This document shows positions 23,785-36,356 of a DNA stretch of 64,000 nucleotides, in pieces. Position 1 is the stretch's first letter; the number at the start of each line of letters is the position of its first letter. The notes under the pieces were generated by a model. It did no database searches. It had not been told where the DNA came from and saw only the letters and a program-made list of their open reading frames with translations. A program made the translations under genes and the position numbers. This DNA comes from Raphanus sativus (Eukaryota; Streptophyta; Magnoliopsida; Brassicales; Brassicaceae): positions 39,077,848 to 39,141,847 of the forward strand of contig NC_079512.1 in NCBI RefSeq assembly GCF_000801105.2, read 5' to 3'.

Positions 23785-26700
23785 CCAAAAGGAGTCGGGA
23801 AAGGGTTACCGGTTCAACCTGTAATCTTTTTTAGCGAAAAAATAATAAAGTAGTTAAATTTTGCGGTTTATTTCTAGGATATGTGTTATCTTTTGAATTT
23901 TTTTAACTGAATAAAATATCTTCTAACTTATATAGGAAACAAAGAAAACCGTTTTGTAATTTTATCAGCGTTAAACGGATAAATATGGTCGTTACTAACT
24001 TACTAATCGTTACGGTTTTGACTAATTCAGTCAAAACAAATTGATGGATTAACTAATTTAGCGTTTGGTTGATTAATTGTTTAGGCAAGTCATTCAATGT
24101 ATTCTAATAAATTTCATCAATCAAATGTTTAAACTTGAAAAACGAAAAATAGAATTATTTAACATTGGTATATCAATATCACAACCAACACACACGTCCG
24201 CGATTGAAAACTGCGTTTGGGAAGAACAGCGTCTGTGTGAGGTTAACATCGAGCGTGGAGAACAGAGAATCTTCCAGGAAAAACGGTTGGGGACTTGGGA
24301 TACAGCTGTATATTAACACGTGTCAAGTAAGTATATGTACTTTGAGTTTGAGATTTGCTTTTATTCGTGAATAAATAAATATTATCAGTGTGGTCTTAGT
24401 TTCAGAGATGTGTTTTCTTTAAACAGTACGCTCGTACTGGAGCGTCTCTTCCACTCTCCGTTTTACAGGTGGAGCGCTTTTACCCAATCATTTCGTTTTC
24501 CATTTAAAAGCATTGTTGTGACACTCACAGAATCGTTAACTTCTACGTTTTTATCTTTTTCGTACTTTTTTCTTTAATTTTCTGCATTTTTTGTTTCTTT
24601 AAAATTAACAAAATTTAGAACAGTAGAGATTCAAGAATGGCATTATATTTGAAACGTTGAATTATACCAACTTGAATTTCTGGTAAAAAGGAACTAATGA
24701 AAATGAGAATATGGTGGCAAACACAAACTGCTTTTCTAAGAATAACTGCAAAAAAAAGACTACATAGAAGTCAATAAAAAATAGCCGAAAGTTTATTTTG
24801 TTTTGTTTATAAACTAAAGTGCTTTGATCTGTTTTCAATATATTACACTGTTCGTTGCATGTCACTGTCTTGTGTGTGTTGATGTGTGAGGTTATAATAA
24901 AGCACGTTGGACCGTCGGTTTGATATCCAAATTTGCCGTAGCTTGTACATTGGTGTGATGAACAAGAAGTGGAAATTGTAGACACTAGTAAGTAGTAACC
25001 AACAAGTTCTTGGCTTCTCGCTACATGCAACGAGTAGATGGAATAGTTTTACAATTTGTTAATAAACTATCTTTACACATGCAACGAGTGTTGACAACAT
25101 CAAAAGATATAAATGACCCCTCGCCGTGAAACCGTTGATATATATATGCACTCAACGTAGCTTTACATTCTGAAGCCAAAAATAATCCAAGAATGTTTAT
25201 ATATAATTAATAATGATAGAGAGATGAAGATAAGGATGAAGTTAACGGTTAGGTATGAGGTTTTGGTTCGATTCGGTGACTTTTTGACTGAGGAAGCCAG
25301 CCTGTATGCCATTATTATCATTATTATTTTTCGGATATTTTGCCGATCTAAAAAATAAATTAATTAAAAGTAGACTGCCAAAAAGAGACAGTTGCTGACG
25401 TGGCGCAAAACGACAAGATAGATCGATCGTTACCACTTTAATTTTTTGGGGATATTTTATTTTATAATTTGACATTTTTAAGAAAGAAAAATATAACAGG
25501 CTGTAAATCTCTGCCTCCCTTTAACGGCCACTCCCTCACCTGCCGGTCACCCACCCACCTTCCTTCTTTGTTATTTTATTTACATAGACTAGTAGTACTT
25601 TCATAAGTCCACTAATTAGTAATTAGCATTCTTTTAAAATCTATACTTTGGTTTAGCGATTAGCCTAAAAGATAAGTAATGTATATAAGATTCCGTAGAT
25701 TTTTTTTTTTTTTTGGAGATATATATATTACACTAATCTGAATTTGAAGTTTGTTTCTGTAGTTTTCTGTATTAGGAATTATATCAATTTATTTGCAGAT
25801 GATTGTTCATCCGTTTTACATACATCTCAGCTTATACAAACATTTAAGATTTTTTTCAGTCATCGAGCGATAAGATATTATAAAAATTGTGTGCATCTTT
25901 AATAGATTTTATGTGTATGAATGTATTTGTTTCATATAAAAATATTCATATTTAATTAACTCCCAGTGTGTTATTGAGAAAATAATATATTGTATTAAAA
26001 TTATACGAATAATTTCCTACTATCAAATATATGTTGAAAAACTCACTATGACACTCGTATTAAATGGAGTTAATAGTCAACTATGTTCGTCGCTTTGACC
26101 CCAAAAGTCAACTATTTAGTTTTGTGAACGTAGAATTGTACTCGAATTGAGAGTAATTAAACGAACGCATTGTCATTTTTTCCTTTGTAGATCTGATATT
26201 ACGTAACCTGTCAACGGTTGAGAAATTCTTTTTTTAACCATAAAATTTATGTTGTGGTCAATGTGAAATGCATTCAAGATCAACCACCAGCGTTAGAAAT
26301 TTGTAAATATTCAAACATGCATGCCTGTCAAAATTTACTTAGCTAAAGAACCTCTCTCTCATGCATAAAATTCATAAGCTAATATGTAATATACATTTTA
26401 TTTTGCCAAAGGCTAATATGTATATGCATTAAGGCGCTAGTATAGGGATTAGCTGCGAACGTGAACTCGGTCAGGCTGTTCTTTTACGCCTAGCTAACCG
26501 GCTAAACCACATATATTTACCTTATGATTTATGAAAGCATGGACGTATCATTTCACACACGTACGTAAGTGATACCCATATACCAAATATAGATAAGAAT
26601 AACTAGTTTTCAGAGACACATATATCATATATATTTAGATCAATATACGTAATTTTCATTTACCATATATAGATAAGTTGCGTGATTTTATGCTAGTTTC

Positions 26701-28717
26701 ACCAACCATTCCACCACATTGGAATCGCATTATTTTAACCAAATGACCACAGTAAACGTTGAACCGCAGTGATTAACTGGTTCAAACCTATTTAAAGTGA
26801 ATAAAACTGGGATCTGTAAAGTGTACGGCACCGTTAGGACACTAATACAGCCGTGTACTGCATAGCACGATGCACATGCTCCGATGCTAATGGAAGTCTC
26901 TTGCGAGCTTCCTACTCTTGTCACACGATTTAAATAATTTGATTTATTATTTAAAGTATTCAAAAGTATCCCCGAGGAAAGAAAAAGACGGGATAGGATT
27001 CGGTCAGAATTAATTGTATAATTAGTGACCCCATAATTGTGTATTAAGAAAAAGATTAATTGAATGAACCAAGGGAAACATATGGACAAAGCCGTATAGT
27101 TACTGGCTTACTGGAATACTGTAAGAGATTTTCTGTTCTAGGCACATCGTAGCTATTACCTAATAATCTATTTTTTCCTAGCTAATACTATTAGTTTGTT
27201 TGCTGATAAAATCTACCAATCATTTCTTTTTAATCTAGTTTGGCTATTCTTATTTAGTTCTAATATCTTCTAAGTGTTTCAACGAAAATTAATTAAGACC
27301 CTAGTAACAACTCAAGTGGTGGTAATGAACTGATAAATCTTCTTTCTATATTATTTTCATTTTTTAGCTGAAAACAACTAAACGTCGACACTACTAACCC
27401 GATCAAATTGCTCATGACCCACACCCGTCCACTGAAACGTATAAATTATTTAATTTTTTCTCAAAAAATACATGTGAGTCGTATATTCTTGCCTTTAACT
27501 GGAATTTCCCAAAATAGCTTACAAATACAACCTTAAATAATTATGAGATGGTTCCAGGTTCATTGTACGTTTTGACTCCAATCATACGAATGTTTATTCA
27601 TGCATTAGTAGTTCATAATTTTTAATAAAAATCTAGTAATCCAAAATCAGAGATTTGCTGAAACAATATTGTCTGGAGAATGTCGTAATTGGAACCTAAC
27701 GAAGACAGATATACGAGTTCTTTCAAGGAATGGAATATTATTAGGTAGCCGTTTATGTTTGTTTAAGAAACTAAGATTCCTGTGATTTAAATATTTAAGG
27801 ATAAAAGAATGATCTTTAGGATTTTCACCGTTTAATGTTTAATTTTACAAAGCTATTCCTGCAGGAGAGGACATATATAATATATTTACGTGTACAATAT
27901 ACCTCAACAATGAAAGATTAAGAAAGAAAGTTACTGAAAAAAAAAAACAATGAAGGATACAACACACACGCTGTAGTCCATGTCGTTTAAAGCGTATATT
28001 CAATCATAAAACAAAGCGCAGACACCGAGTCTATATAAATAGCAATTACTCGTACAATAACGGTAATACAATTCACAAAAACACCAATTCGTCGCATATT
28101 ATTTGCCAAACACACGTAAACACAAACTTATCAGCTTTCAACCGCAGAAGGCACGTACGAGAAACGATTTATCACGTGACGGTGGCGACGCGGTTTAAGC
28201 AGACACACGTGCGACTTGCTTCCCACCGCACCGACAAGTATACCGAAGAGATAATTAAAAAATATATATATAACTGATTTTTAAAATATAGGCGGACAAA
28301 TTTGACCATATGAAAGTCGTATACCTTGACGTGGTACGGAAGGGCGTAAAAGTAATTTCCGTAATGAACTGTGAACTAGAAGAGATCTTCTCCATTGATA
28401 TGGTTGTTGGGTTTATTGATACGACACACGTGAAAACTTTGATCCCCACGCCACCCACATTTCCATTTTATTCCCTATTACTTCGTTCGTTATATATATG
28501 ATCCAAACTTATGCATTGGCTTGACAAAAAAAAAACTTATGTATTTTGTGGGATAAAGAAGAGAGCTTAATATGTGGCTTTATGATGAACCATATGACCA
28601 ATAACGAAAGTACTTGTGACGCTTGACGATAGTTAAGAGGTTGCTTATTTCGGAAATATAGTACAAATTAAAGCCGGTTACATTTTCTTTTATATGTCAT
28701 GCACTTAAACCATCTCT
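23785..28717. other. Intergenic spacer upstream of MYB73
   Basis: AT-rich, no supported gene. Open frames at 24077-24316, 24662-25030 and 26730-27089 have no recognisable domains. At 28000-28500 there is a promoter-like cluster described separately. Remaining sequence shows only T-runs (25703-25717) and dispersed AT-rich words. Confidence 0.6.
28032..28432. promoter_or_regulatory. Orphan promoter-like region with G-boxes
   Basis: A TATA-like tatataaat at 28032-28040 is followed by three perfect G-boxes (CACGTG) at 28173-28178, 28206-28211 and 28427-28432, two of them in a locally GC-richer block (28140-28240). No coding region starts nearby on either strand. G-boxes bind bZIP and bHLH factors; a role for these is inference. 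Confidence 0.35.
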
Positions 28718-29024
28718 AATCCACCTCTATTTTAATCTCTATATTTTCCTTTAAAATAGAAAAACTCTATTATAGAAGTGAATTTGCTCTAATGTATGTT
28801 TCTATAATAAAGTTTCTCTATTCATTCATAAAGGAAAATATAGAGATATGCTATTTTCATCTCTAAATACAGAGGCAAAAAATAGAATTCCTCTATATTT
28901 TCTTTTAAAATAGAGAAACTTTATTATATAGACATACATTGGAGCAAATCCACCTTTATAATAGAGATGAGCTCTTATATCTTTATTTTTGAAAAAAATA
29001 TAGAGATGTATATTGGAAATGCTC
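28718..29024. mobile_element. Tourist-like MITE (PIF/Harbinger type), 307 bp
   Basis: Ends aaccatctctaat (left) and attggaaatgctc (right) are imperfect inverted repeats (9 of 13 positions) flanked by TTA at 28715-28717 and 29025-29027. The interior is a set of nested self-complementary AT-rich blocks (for example ctctatattttc against gaaaatatagag) and has no coding potential. TTA duplication is diagnostic for the PIF/Harbinger group. Confidence 0.6.
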
Positions 29025-29620
29025 TTAAAGGGCAGGGGTAGATTAGTTTTGAAAGTGTATAAGTATAATTGTGGTTACCAACATATGTCCATCCCCAGCT
29101 TGTAAACTACATTTGCACCTTTGAACATTGATGTTATTAATTATTATATCCCATGGCCGTTTCTTATATATGCCAAGATGAGCTCTTACTTTGAACACTA
29201 TAAGGTCGACCACAGAAACAACAAGATTCAAAACAAAAGGTCAACAATAGTATGTTGGGCTTGTTTGGTCAAGAAAAGGTTGATACTAAGTAATACTCGA
29301 TAAGTGTGACTTCTAGTCTAGGCAGTGTCAAAACTGAGGATATATTTCGTCTACAGATGAATTTTACCATTTGATCAAATGTAGAATTGTAGAAAATTGA
29401 CGCAATCACGCCTTGAAAGAGTCCATACTCTGGTCTACAACTTCTGTTTCGACATGAAGTATCTAACGTTTGATATAGTTGTACTTCAAAACTATTATCG
29501 ATGGTAGTGATCATGTCTAGATACGTTAGATCACCTCCAATAATAATTTTCTAACATTCATTATTTAATGATGATATGGTTAATACGTTTTATAAGAACT
29601 CTTCAATGTTCATGTTATTA

Positions 29621-29895
29621 GATCATTTCCAATCAATTTATATATTTTTAAAAATTCAATTTAAAATATAAAAATGCTATATTTTCTTTATAAATTAGAT
29701 AAATGACAAGAATTAGCAGTGTTTTTATTTTCCATGTAAATCGGATCTAGTCGGGTCGAATGACTCAAACTCGACCACCATTTGATCTATTTAATAGATT
29801 TTGACAAACAAAAAAATAGATGAATACTATATTTATTCTATTGTTTCTTCTATAATTATAGAAATCTCTGAAATATAAATAGATTGAAAATGCTT
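29621..29895. mobile_element. Tourist-like MITE, 275 bp
   Basis: Ends gatcatttccaatc and gattgaaaatgctt match as inverted repeats at 11 of 14 positions, with TTA at 29618-29620 and 29896-29898. The same terminal style as the element at 28718. The right terminal 45-50 bases are repeated once more just outside, to about 29952, suggesting a local duplication after insertion. Confidence 0.55.
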
Positions 29896-32059
29896 TTATG
29901 TTTCTATAATAATAAAAATCTCCGAAATAGGAATAGATTGAAAATGCTTTACGTGACTACTTTATTTTTTTCTGCTAGTATTGTGACTACTTTCTTTCTT
30001 ATCTTTAAGATGTCGTTTCGCATGATAGTCTGCTACTTTCGTTCCATTACGTTTATGAAATTATCATCATTTCACCAATAAGACTTTTTGATAATTTTTC
30101 ACCAATAAAACTATACACAAATACGTTCACGTGTAAAATGTTATAAAAACGGTAACTTTGAATTCTGGGATAAACGGAGTAAAAGTTTAACCTAACAATA
30201 CGCATCGGATTAATCTCACCGGCCACAATTGTTTTTGACGATCTCTTTCTCTGCAGTCAAAGAAACAGAGAATCCATCCACACCGGCCACTATTGTTTTC
30301 CCTCGAAGTCAGAACGTTTGTTTTGCATTATTGCTCCGTTGGCAAAAAGGCACGTGGAACACATGCGCACATTATTACATCATCCATTGACACTTGTCGT
30401 ATGTGTGGCTAAAGATTAGACTGTTCACGATTCCTCGTGGTTGATTCATGGCAAGAACAAGATGGAAGGAAGATTCGCAGTTTGTAATTAACATTGATAT
30501 AATACCATCAAACGAATGATTCTTTTCATTTGTTTTAAACTTCCAAGATAAGCATAGCTTTGTAGTTTATTACACTATGTAAAATGTATATTAGGGCCTC
30601 TTTTAAAATTTAGACTATATTGTTTTTTTTTACTTCTAGACTGTATATAGTTTCTCCTTTTATTGGTTAAACGCGATAGACACTAGGCGCATTGGACTCA
30701 GCAATGTCACTAAAAACCCCTAAAAAAACACATGAAGTCTAAGCATTATTTGTAAGTTTTAACGTTTATATAGCTTCAACTTTGAAATGTCTTTTTCTTC
30801 ATCTTTGAAATGTTGATATAGTTTAAGATCAGAAGGCCAGCAAAGTATATATTATAAGGTGATATCTTACGCCGTATGAGTCGTACTATCGCCTCACTTT
30901 ATTTATTTTAGCTTATTTGGTCTTCCTTTTTTTTTATCTCACTTATTCTGCAAAACCAGATGAAGAATGCTTCGGGCCGAAGTAGCTCATAAAAAACCCT
31001 TTATATATTTTTCTTTATTTTTTGAGAAAAACCTTTTTATTTTTTTAATTTTTGAAGGAAACCTTTATATTTTATTCGTAAAACAAAGTTAGTGATCCAT
31101 CATCCTTCACCGTGAGATACAGAGAGTGGAATCGTTAATTACTTATTGTATTAATTTTGCATCATTCCAGATTCGCAAAACACAAGTTTTATCAATAATT
31201 GGACGCAGTAAGAAGGAAATTTTGTTAAGCAAAACAAAAAGTTAATCAATAATATTAGCCTGTTACCAGAAAAGTATGGACTTCATTTAATGATTCCAAA
31301 TCGCGTTTCGAATACTTAGCTATAAGCAGTGTTTGAGTTTTTTTTTCTTCTTTTTTTTCAGGGTTTGAGTTTTTTTATTAGTAAGTAAATCGTAAATACA
31401 GTCTTTAATAGATTTTTAAATGTCTAGTTATATTTTCGTGGTGTCATCATAGCAATCATATTTTATCAAATAAATAAATTTTAAGGTAAAAACATTTGAC
31501 TAAATCTACATCGCATGAGACTCAGATAAAAAATTACATTGCAGTAGCTATCGACAAAAAAGCATCTCATGTTGCTAACAATTTTACAACCACTGCTGAA
31601 CAAATCGTCCACTTACGAAATAGATTATACATAATTTAAGAATAAAGCTGACAGTGACATTGTCGAATGTCGTCATTGGCCAAAGCTAACATTCATATAA
31701 TAAATGATCATTTACGTTTTTGTTATAAACCAGAAACTTTGTAGTGCTGGGAATAAAAGTAAATTGATTATAGAAAAGGATAACCCGAAGAGAAGAATGT
31801 TAGCTTTAAAAACCCAATGTTGTGGGCGGTTTGTTTTTACTTTTATTTTTCCATTCAGCTCGAGGCGTAACCCACAATACTACTTTCATGATTTAAACGA
31901 ACGATTGGGCTTTAAGGGCCATATATGTAGAAATTTAAATTATACTTCGGCCCATACACGTTTCACTAAGTTGAGCCCATAGTTAAATATTTTCCATCAC
32001 TTTTTTTGTGGTCCGTATTTTCGCATCTTTTTTTCCATCACTTTGTGTGTTTTACAACG

Positions 32060-32160
32060 ATACTAGATTTTGACCCGCGCTTCCAAGAGTGTGTTTAAAA
32101 TATTTTTGCATTTAAATCAGTGTTTTCTAATTCAACCCGATTGTGATTATATCGGTTAAT
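32060..32160. mobile_element. Possible Helitron end fragment
   Basis: The string actagattttgacccgcgct near 32063-32083 matches my memory of the terminal region of non-autonomous Helitrons common in Brassicaceae. A 3' hairpin with CTRR end was not identified, so the boundaries are unknown and the call is tentative. Confidence 0.35.
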
Positions 32161-32402
32161 TCGGAGACCTAACAATTCAATTTAAGTTTTTAAAATATTC
32201 ATATTAAAATCCGAGACTAACCGATTGAACTGTTGGATGACCGATATGTAATCTAATTTGATTTAAATTATAATAGTTTCATAATTTGTAATCTTATAAT
32301 CCAAATTTTAAAATTTATTATTTTGTAATTTATAAAATTATGACGTTTCTACAAAATTTTAAAGAGAAATGATAGATATAAAATAACTAAGATTATTTAT
32401 TG

Positions 32403-32515
32403 TATTGTTTGAAAACGTTGATAGTAGTATAAAAAATATATTGTTTGGAAACATTGATAGTAGTATAAAGAAATAAGTATATTGTTTGAAAACATGGATA
32501 ATAGTATAAAAAATG
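32403..32515. repeat. Three diverged tandem copies of a 36-41 base unit
   Basis: Units beginning tattgtttgaaaac and containing gatagtagtataaa start at 32403, 32439 and 32480, with a few substitutions and small length differences. Confidence 0.75.
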
Positions 32516-34105
32516 AACATTAATAATTTAATGTAGGTTTAATTATAAAGTATAAAAATATATTTAATTTAAAAACTTACAAAATAAATGTTAGGTCCAA
32601 CAGAATGTTTCTGTTTTAATAAGATAGATACAGTAGTTTTCTTCTTTTGGAGGGGGGGGGGGATGCGAAAAATAGAAAGTAAATATTTTAAAGTCAACCA
32701 GAAGAGTCAAGAGCTGGTTATTTATTCTTTTTGTTTTCCATTCAACTCCACTCCAGTAGGAGCTAGATGAACATATGATTAGTGATTGATTGAAGATTAT
32801 AGTTTCTGGGATTATATTTACCTTAATGCGAATCAATATGACTTCATATCTTTGTGTTTTTGTTTTTGCAAAAGTGCTAAATTTATCTCATCAACCAAAA
32901 GACTAAATTTAGTATTCCTTATGTTTCATTTTAATTGTCATTACATTAAAAGACATTTAACTTTTGCATATTTCTAAAATAAAACATCATTATATATATA
33001 TATATACATCTAACCATATTTCAATCAATATAAAAATAAACAAAAGAATATTGTTAATAAATTTTAAATTGAGATTTTAAAATAACACTTATTTTAAAAC
33101 AAAATTTTTACTTTACAATGCAATTAAACTGATATAGATAGAGTATAATTAACTAAGTTAATGGAGTATTCATTAGTATTTGCTATTTTTTGTTTCATAA
33201 TTAATGTCTTTTTAATTTTTTTTCTTGTTACATTTCCAATGTCATTTTACAATTTTAATGGAAATTATATTTACTTTCGACTAAAAACTAATTGCAAATT
33301 GCATTAATTTTATAAATAATTTTATTTATCTTAAATACTATTGGTTAAAGATATGTAATTAATAATAATTTACATCGATTTCTGCCATTTTTTAATCTGT
33401 GTGAAATTTTTTAAATTCACACTTATTTATAAACTGATGGAGTATTACTTTTGTTTATCTAGCTAGTAGTTAAGTTGATTATTCCTAATTTTCGATACAC
33501 GTTCCCCACTCGAGAGCTATTGCATTTGATATTTTTATTGATTGACTCAGTCGCACTATACAACGAATACATGTTTATCATTAGTCAAAAATAAAACGTA
33601 GAGTAAGAACATGATCCAAGCATTATTTTATGAAAGACAAATTAAAACATGATCCAAGATTTAGGCAAATATATAGGTTGGGAATTTGGAATTCATACAC
33701 TTTACCTGCATCTTGCTTTAAACGAGGAATATAAACCCTAATTCCAAGGTCGAGATGTCATAATTTAAGATATTCGTGTGATGCCCAAAATATAAGTGTA
33801 TATATACGTAATCTTTTTATATGGAAAAACTTGTAACCACGACCGATATATAGAACGGATATTATAAATTTTAACACGTAGGGATGAATGTCTGTCTATA
33901 ACGCAGTTCTGCTTTCAGCAGGCAATATTCTTTAAGTATTTTTTTCAGTCCTGGATATATATATTTTATGTTATTTTGTATTCCTTAAAATGGTTCTTAT
34001 ATCTGTATTTTTATCATCTTGCGACATTTATATTAACAATTTCATCAGCAATTGCTTTACAAAAAAAAAAATCAAAATGATTATTATACTAGTGGTGGTG
34101 GGGGG

Positions 34106-34680
34106 AAGGGAGAACAACTAGCACTGACCGGAGGATTACTAAAGCAGGGACTTCGACTTTGAAATCATGAATCATTTGATTTGACCTCGTTTATGCCTTT
34201 TTTTAATTCTACTAAAACCTAGATAAAAAGCATAGACGAACGCAGTATCTACTAAACAGTCACAACAAAACCGTACTTTATAATATATGTAGATATCTAT
34301 TATTTAAATATAAAAAATGCTAAAAACAAACAAAAAATACTACTAGTTAACATATTGAACCCCTAATTTAGTTGGTTAGGAAGGGAGAACAACTAGCACT
34401 GGCTGGAGGATTACTAAAGCAGGGACTTCGACTTTGAAATCATGAATCATTTGATTTGACCTCGTTTATGCCTTCTTTTAATTCTACTAAAACCTAGATA
34501 AAAAGCATAGACAAACTCAGTATCTACTAAACAGTCACAGCAAAACCGTACTTTATAGTATGTGTAGATATCTATTATTTATATATAAAAAACGCTAAAA
34601 ACCAAACAAAAAATACTACTAGTTAACATATTGAACCCCTATCTTTTTTTTTTTATGTTAGTCTAATTTAGTTGGTTAGG
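34106..34680. repeat. Tandem duplication of a 275-base unit
   Basis: 34106-34380 and 34381-34680 are head-to-tail copies that begin aagggagaacaactagcact and end aatttagttggttagg. They differ by a handful of substitutions, and the second copy carries about 24 extra bases including a T-run before its end. No coding content. Confidence 0.9.
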
Positions 34681-36356
34681 ATTTTTTCTCAATTGTCATC
34701 GACTTGTAGTCTTTACACTTCGGAATCTTGGATGCAGTTTTTATAGTCTTGAGAAAAAGATATAATGAAAAATAATGGCCCACCACAAAACTAACAAGGC
34801 TGGGTTTGTGGCTTTTACTGTTGGACTCGTTATAATTAAAGACTTAAAGTGTATCTCATCAACTTTTTTGAATCTTTTTCAACTTAAACATTGTTTTTTA
34901 TGAAGAAGTGGGTAAAGATCACCTCCAACTTTACAAAAGAAATTGTTTTAAAATAATTAAAAGAGCTATTTTTTTTTTCAAAAACAGAGAAATGAATCGC
35001 AAGAGACTAGAATGATGGGTAATGGACCACGTGTGGCACCCGTAAATCCAATTATTGAAAACATATTTACACATTTTTTAGGGTTGCCATAAATATATTT
35101 ACCCACTTTGTGCTAACACAAAATTTAACATATCTTGAACTTTTAAGATATGTAATGGTAGGTATTGAATATTAATGATATTAAATGTAATGTTTGGATA
35201 TGTTTGTATGATTTCTTACCATAAAGGCATAAACCAATACGCTTGAATGGAAATAGTTCCTACCGAAATTTAGGCTAATGACCTATTTTCCAATCTTTGT
35301 GTCTCAATCTATCAATTCTTTTTTTATCAATTCTATTTTTAAAATTAGAAATGTGTTAGATGATAAATTAGCAGATTTGTTTAAGTTAAAACTAATTCTT
35401 AAACTCAGGCAAAGGACTTGCTTAAGAAAGCAAATTTAATATATCTTTCAGTGTCAAAAAAAAAGAAAGTTTATTATATCTGGCATGTAATATATGACTA
35501 GTAGACTTTAAGTGCAACAGTTTTGTGATATTTGAAATTGGAGTATTCCATTTTCTCTCCATCCATTTAATTTAGTACTTTACTTAATCATACTGCTTGT
35601 ACACAATCATATTTTCGTACAGAAATTGAATGCAGAATCTTCAGGACAGCTGAAATAAACATATTTACAAAAATCATAATAATAACAAGTAGCACATGAA
35701 AGCCATTTACAGGGGAAATACTTGTAAAGCATCCAGAAACAAATTAAATCCCCATAAAAAGGAAGACAGCAGAGACATGATAACCATATTCTTTAAAACA
35801 AAAAGAGCATGCGTTACTTCTTTTTTTTAGCAACGAACAAAAGATTTAGGTTAAACTTCGGTTCAGTAATCAGCACCAAAACTATTCGATTTAGATCTCT
35901 TCTAGTTATATATAGACCGTGTGAACTAACACAGAAGGAATGAGAATCTGTGGATAAAAGTCATATGGAAACAAGAAAAACGCTACAACTTTGAGCAAAA
36001 ACTGCAACTGCAGACTTTTTTTTTATATAAAGTCTTGTAGCTTACTAATCCTAAAGAATCTACTCGCTTCTTCGGTTCAGTAAAGAAAGAGAGAGAAAAA
36101 AGTACAAATATTAGTTGTAAAGGGAACAGATTTTATATAATAAATGAAGAAGACTGCAACAAGAAGTGTGTATTCGTATTGATTATAGAATTTAAGAAAC
36201 TCTGCAGTACTTTTTTTTCTGCAGACAGAGACAGAGAGATAGCATTTAGAGAGCGAGAAGGGTGTGCGTTTGGTTACGTGAGCTGTTTCTCTCCATCTTT
36301 AACTCTCTCTATCTCTTTTAACATCTTATCTTCTCTTTCACATTAGTAATGAAGCC

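Larger units (their letters stand above)
29899..36356. other. AT-rich intergenic spacer upstream of the LRR kinase
   Basis: No coding region is supported. It contains a Helitron-like motif near 32060, a triple short tandem repeat at 32403-32515, a 275-base tandem duplication at 34106-34680, G-box/ABRE-like gccacgtg-type words near 35030, and the leader of the LRR kinase gene at its right end. Confidence 0.6.

Noticed and set aside
26730..27089. Minus-strand open frame of 119 residues
   Set aside because: No domain, signal peptide or conservation recognised; spacer composition.
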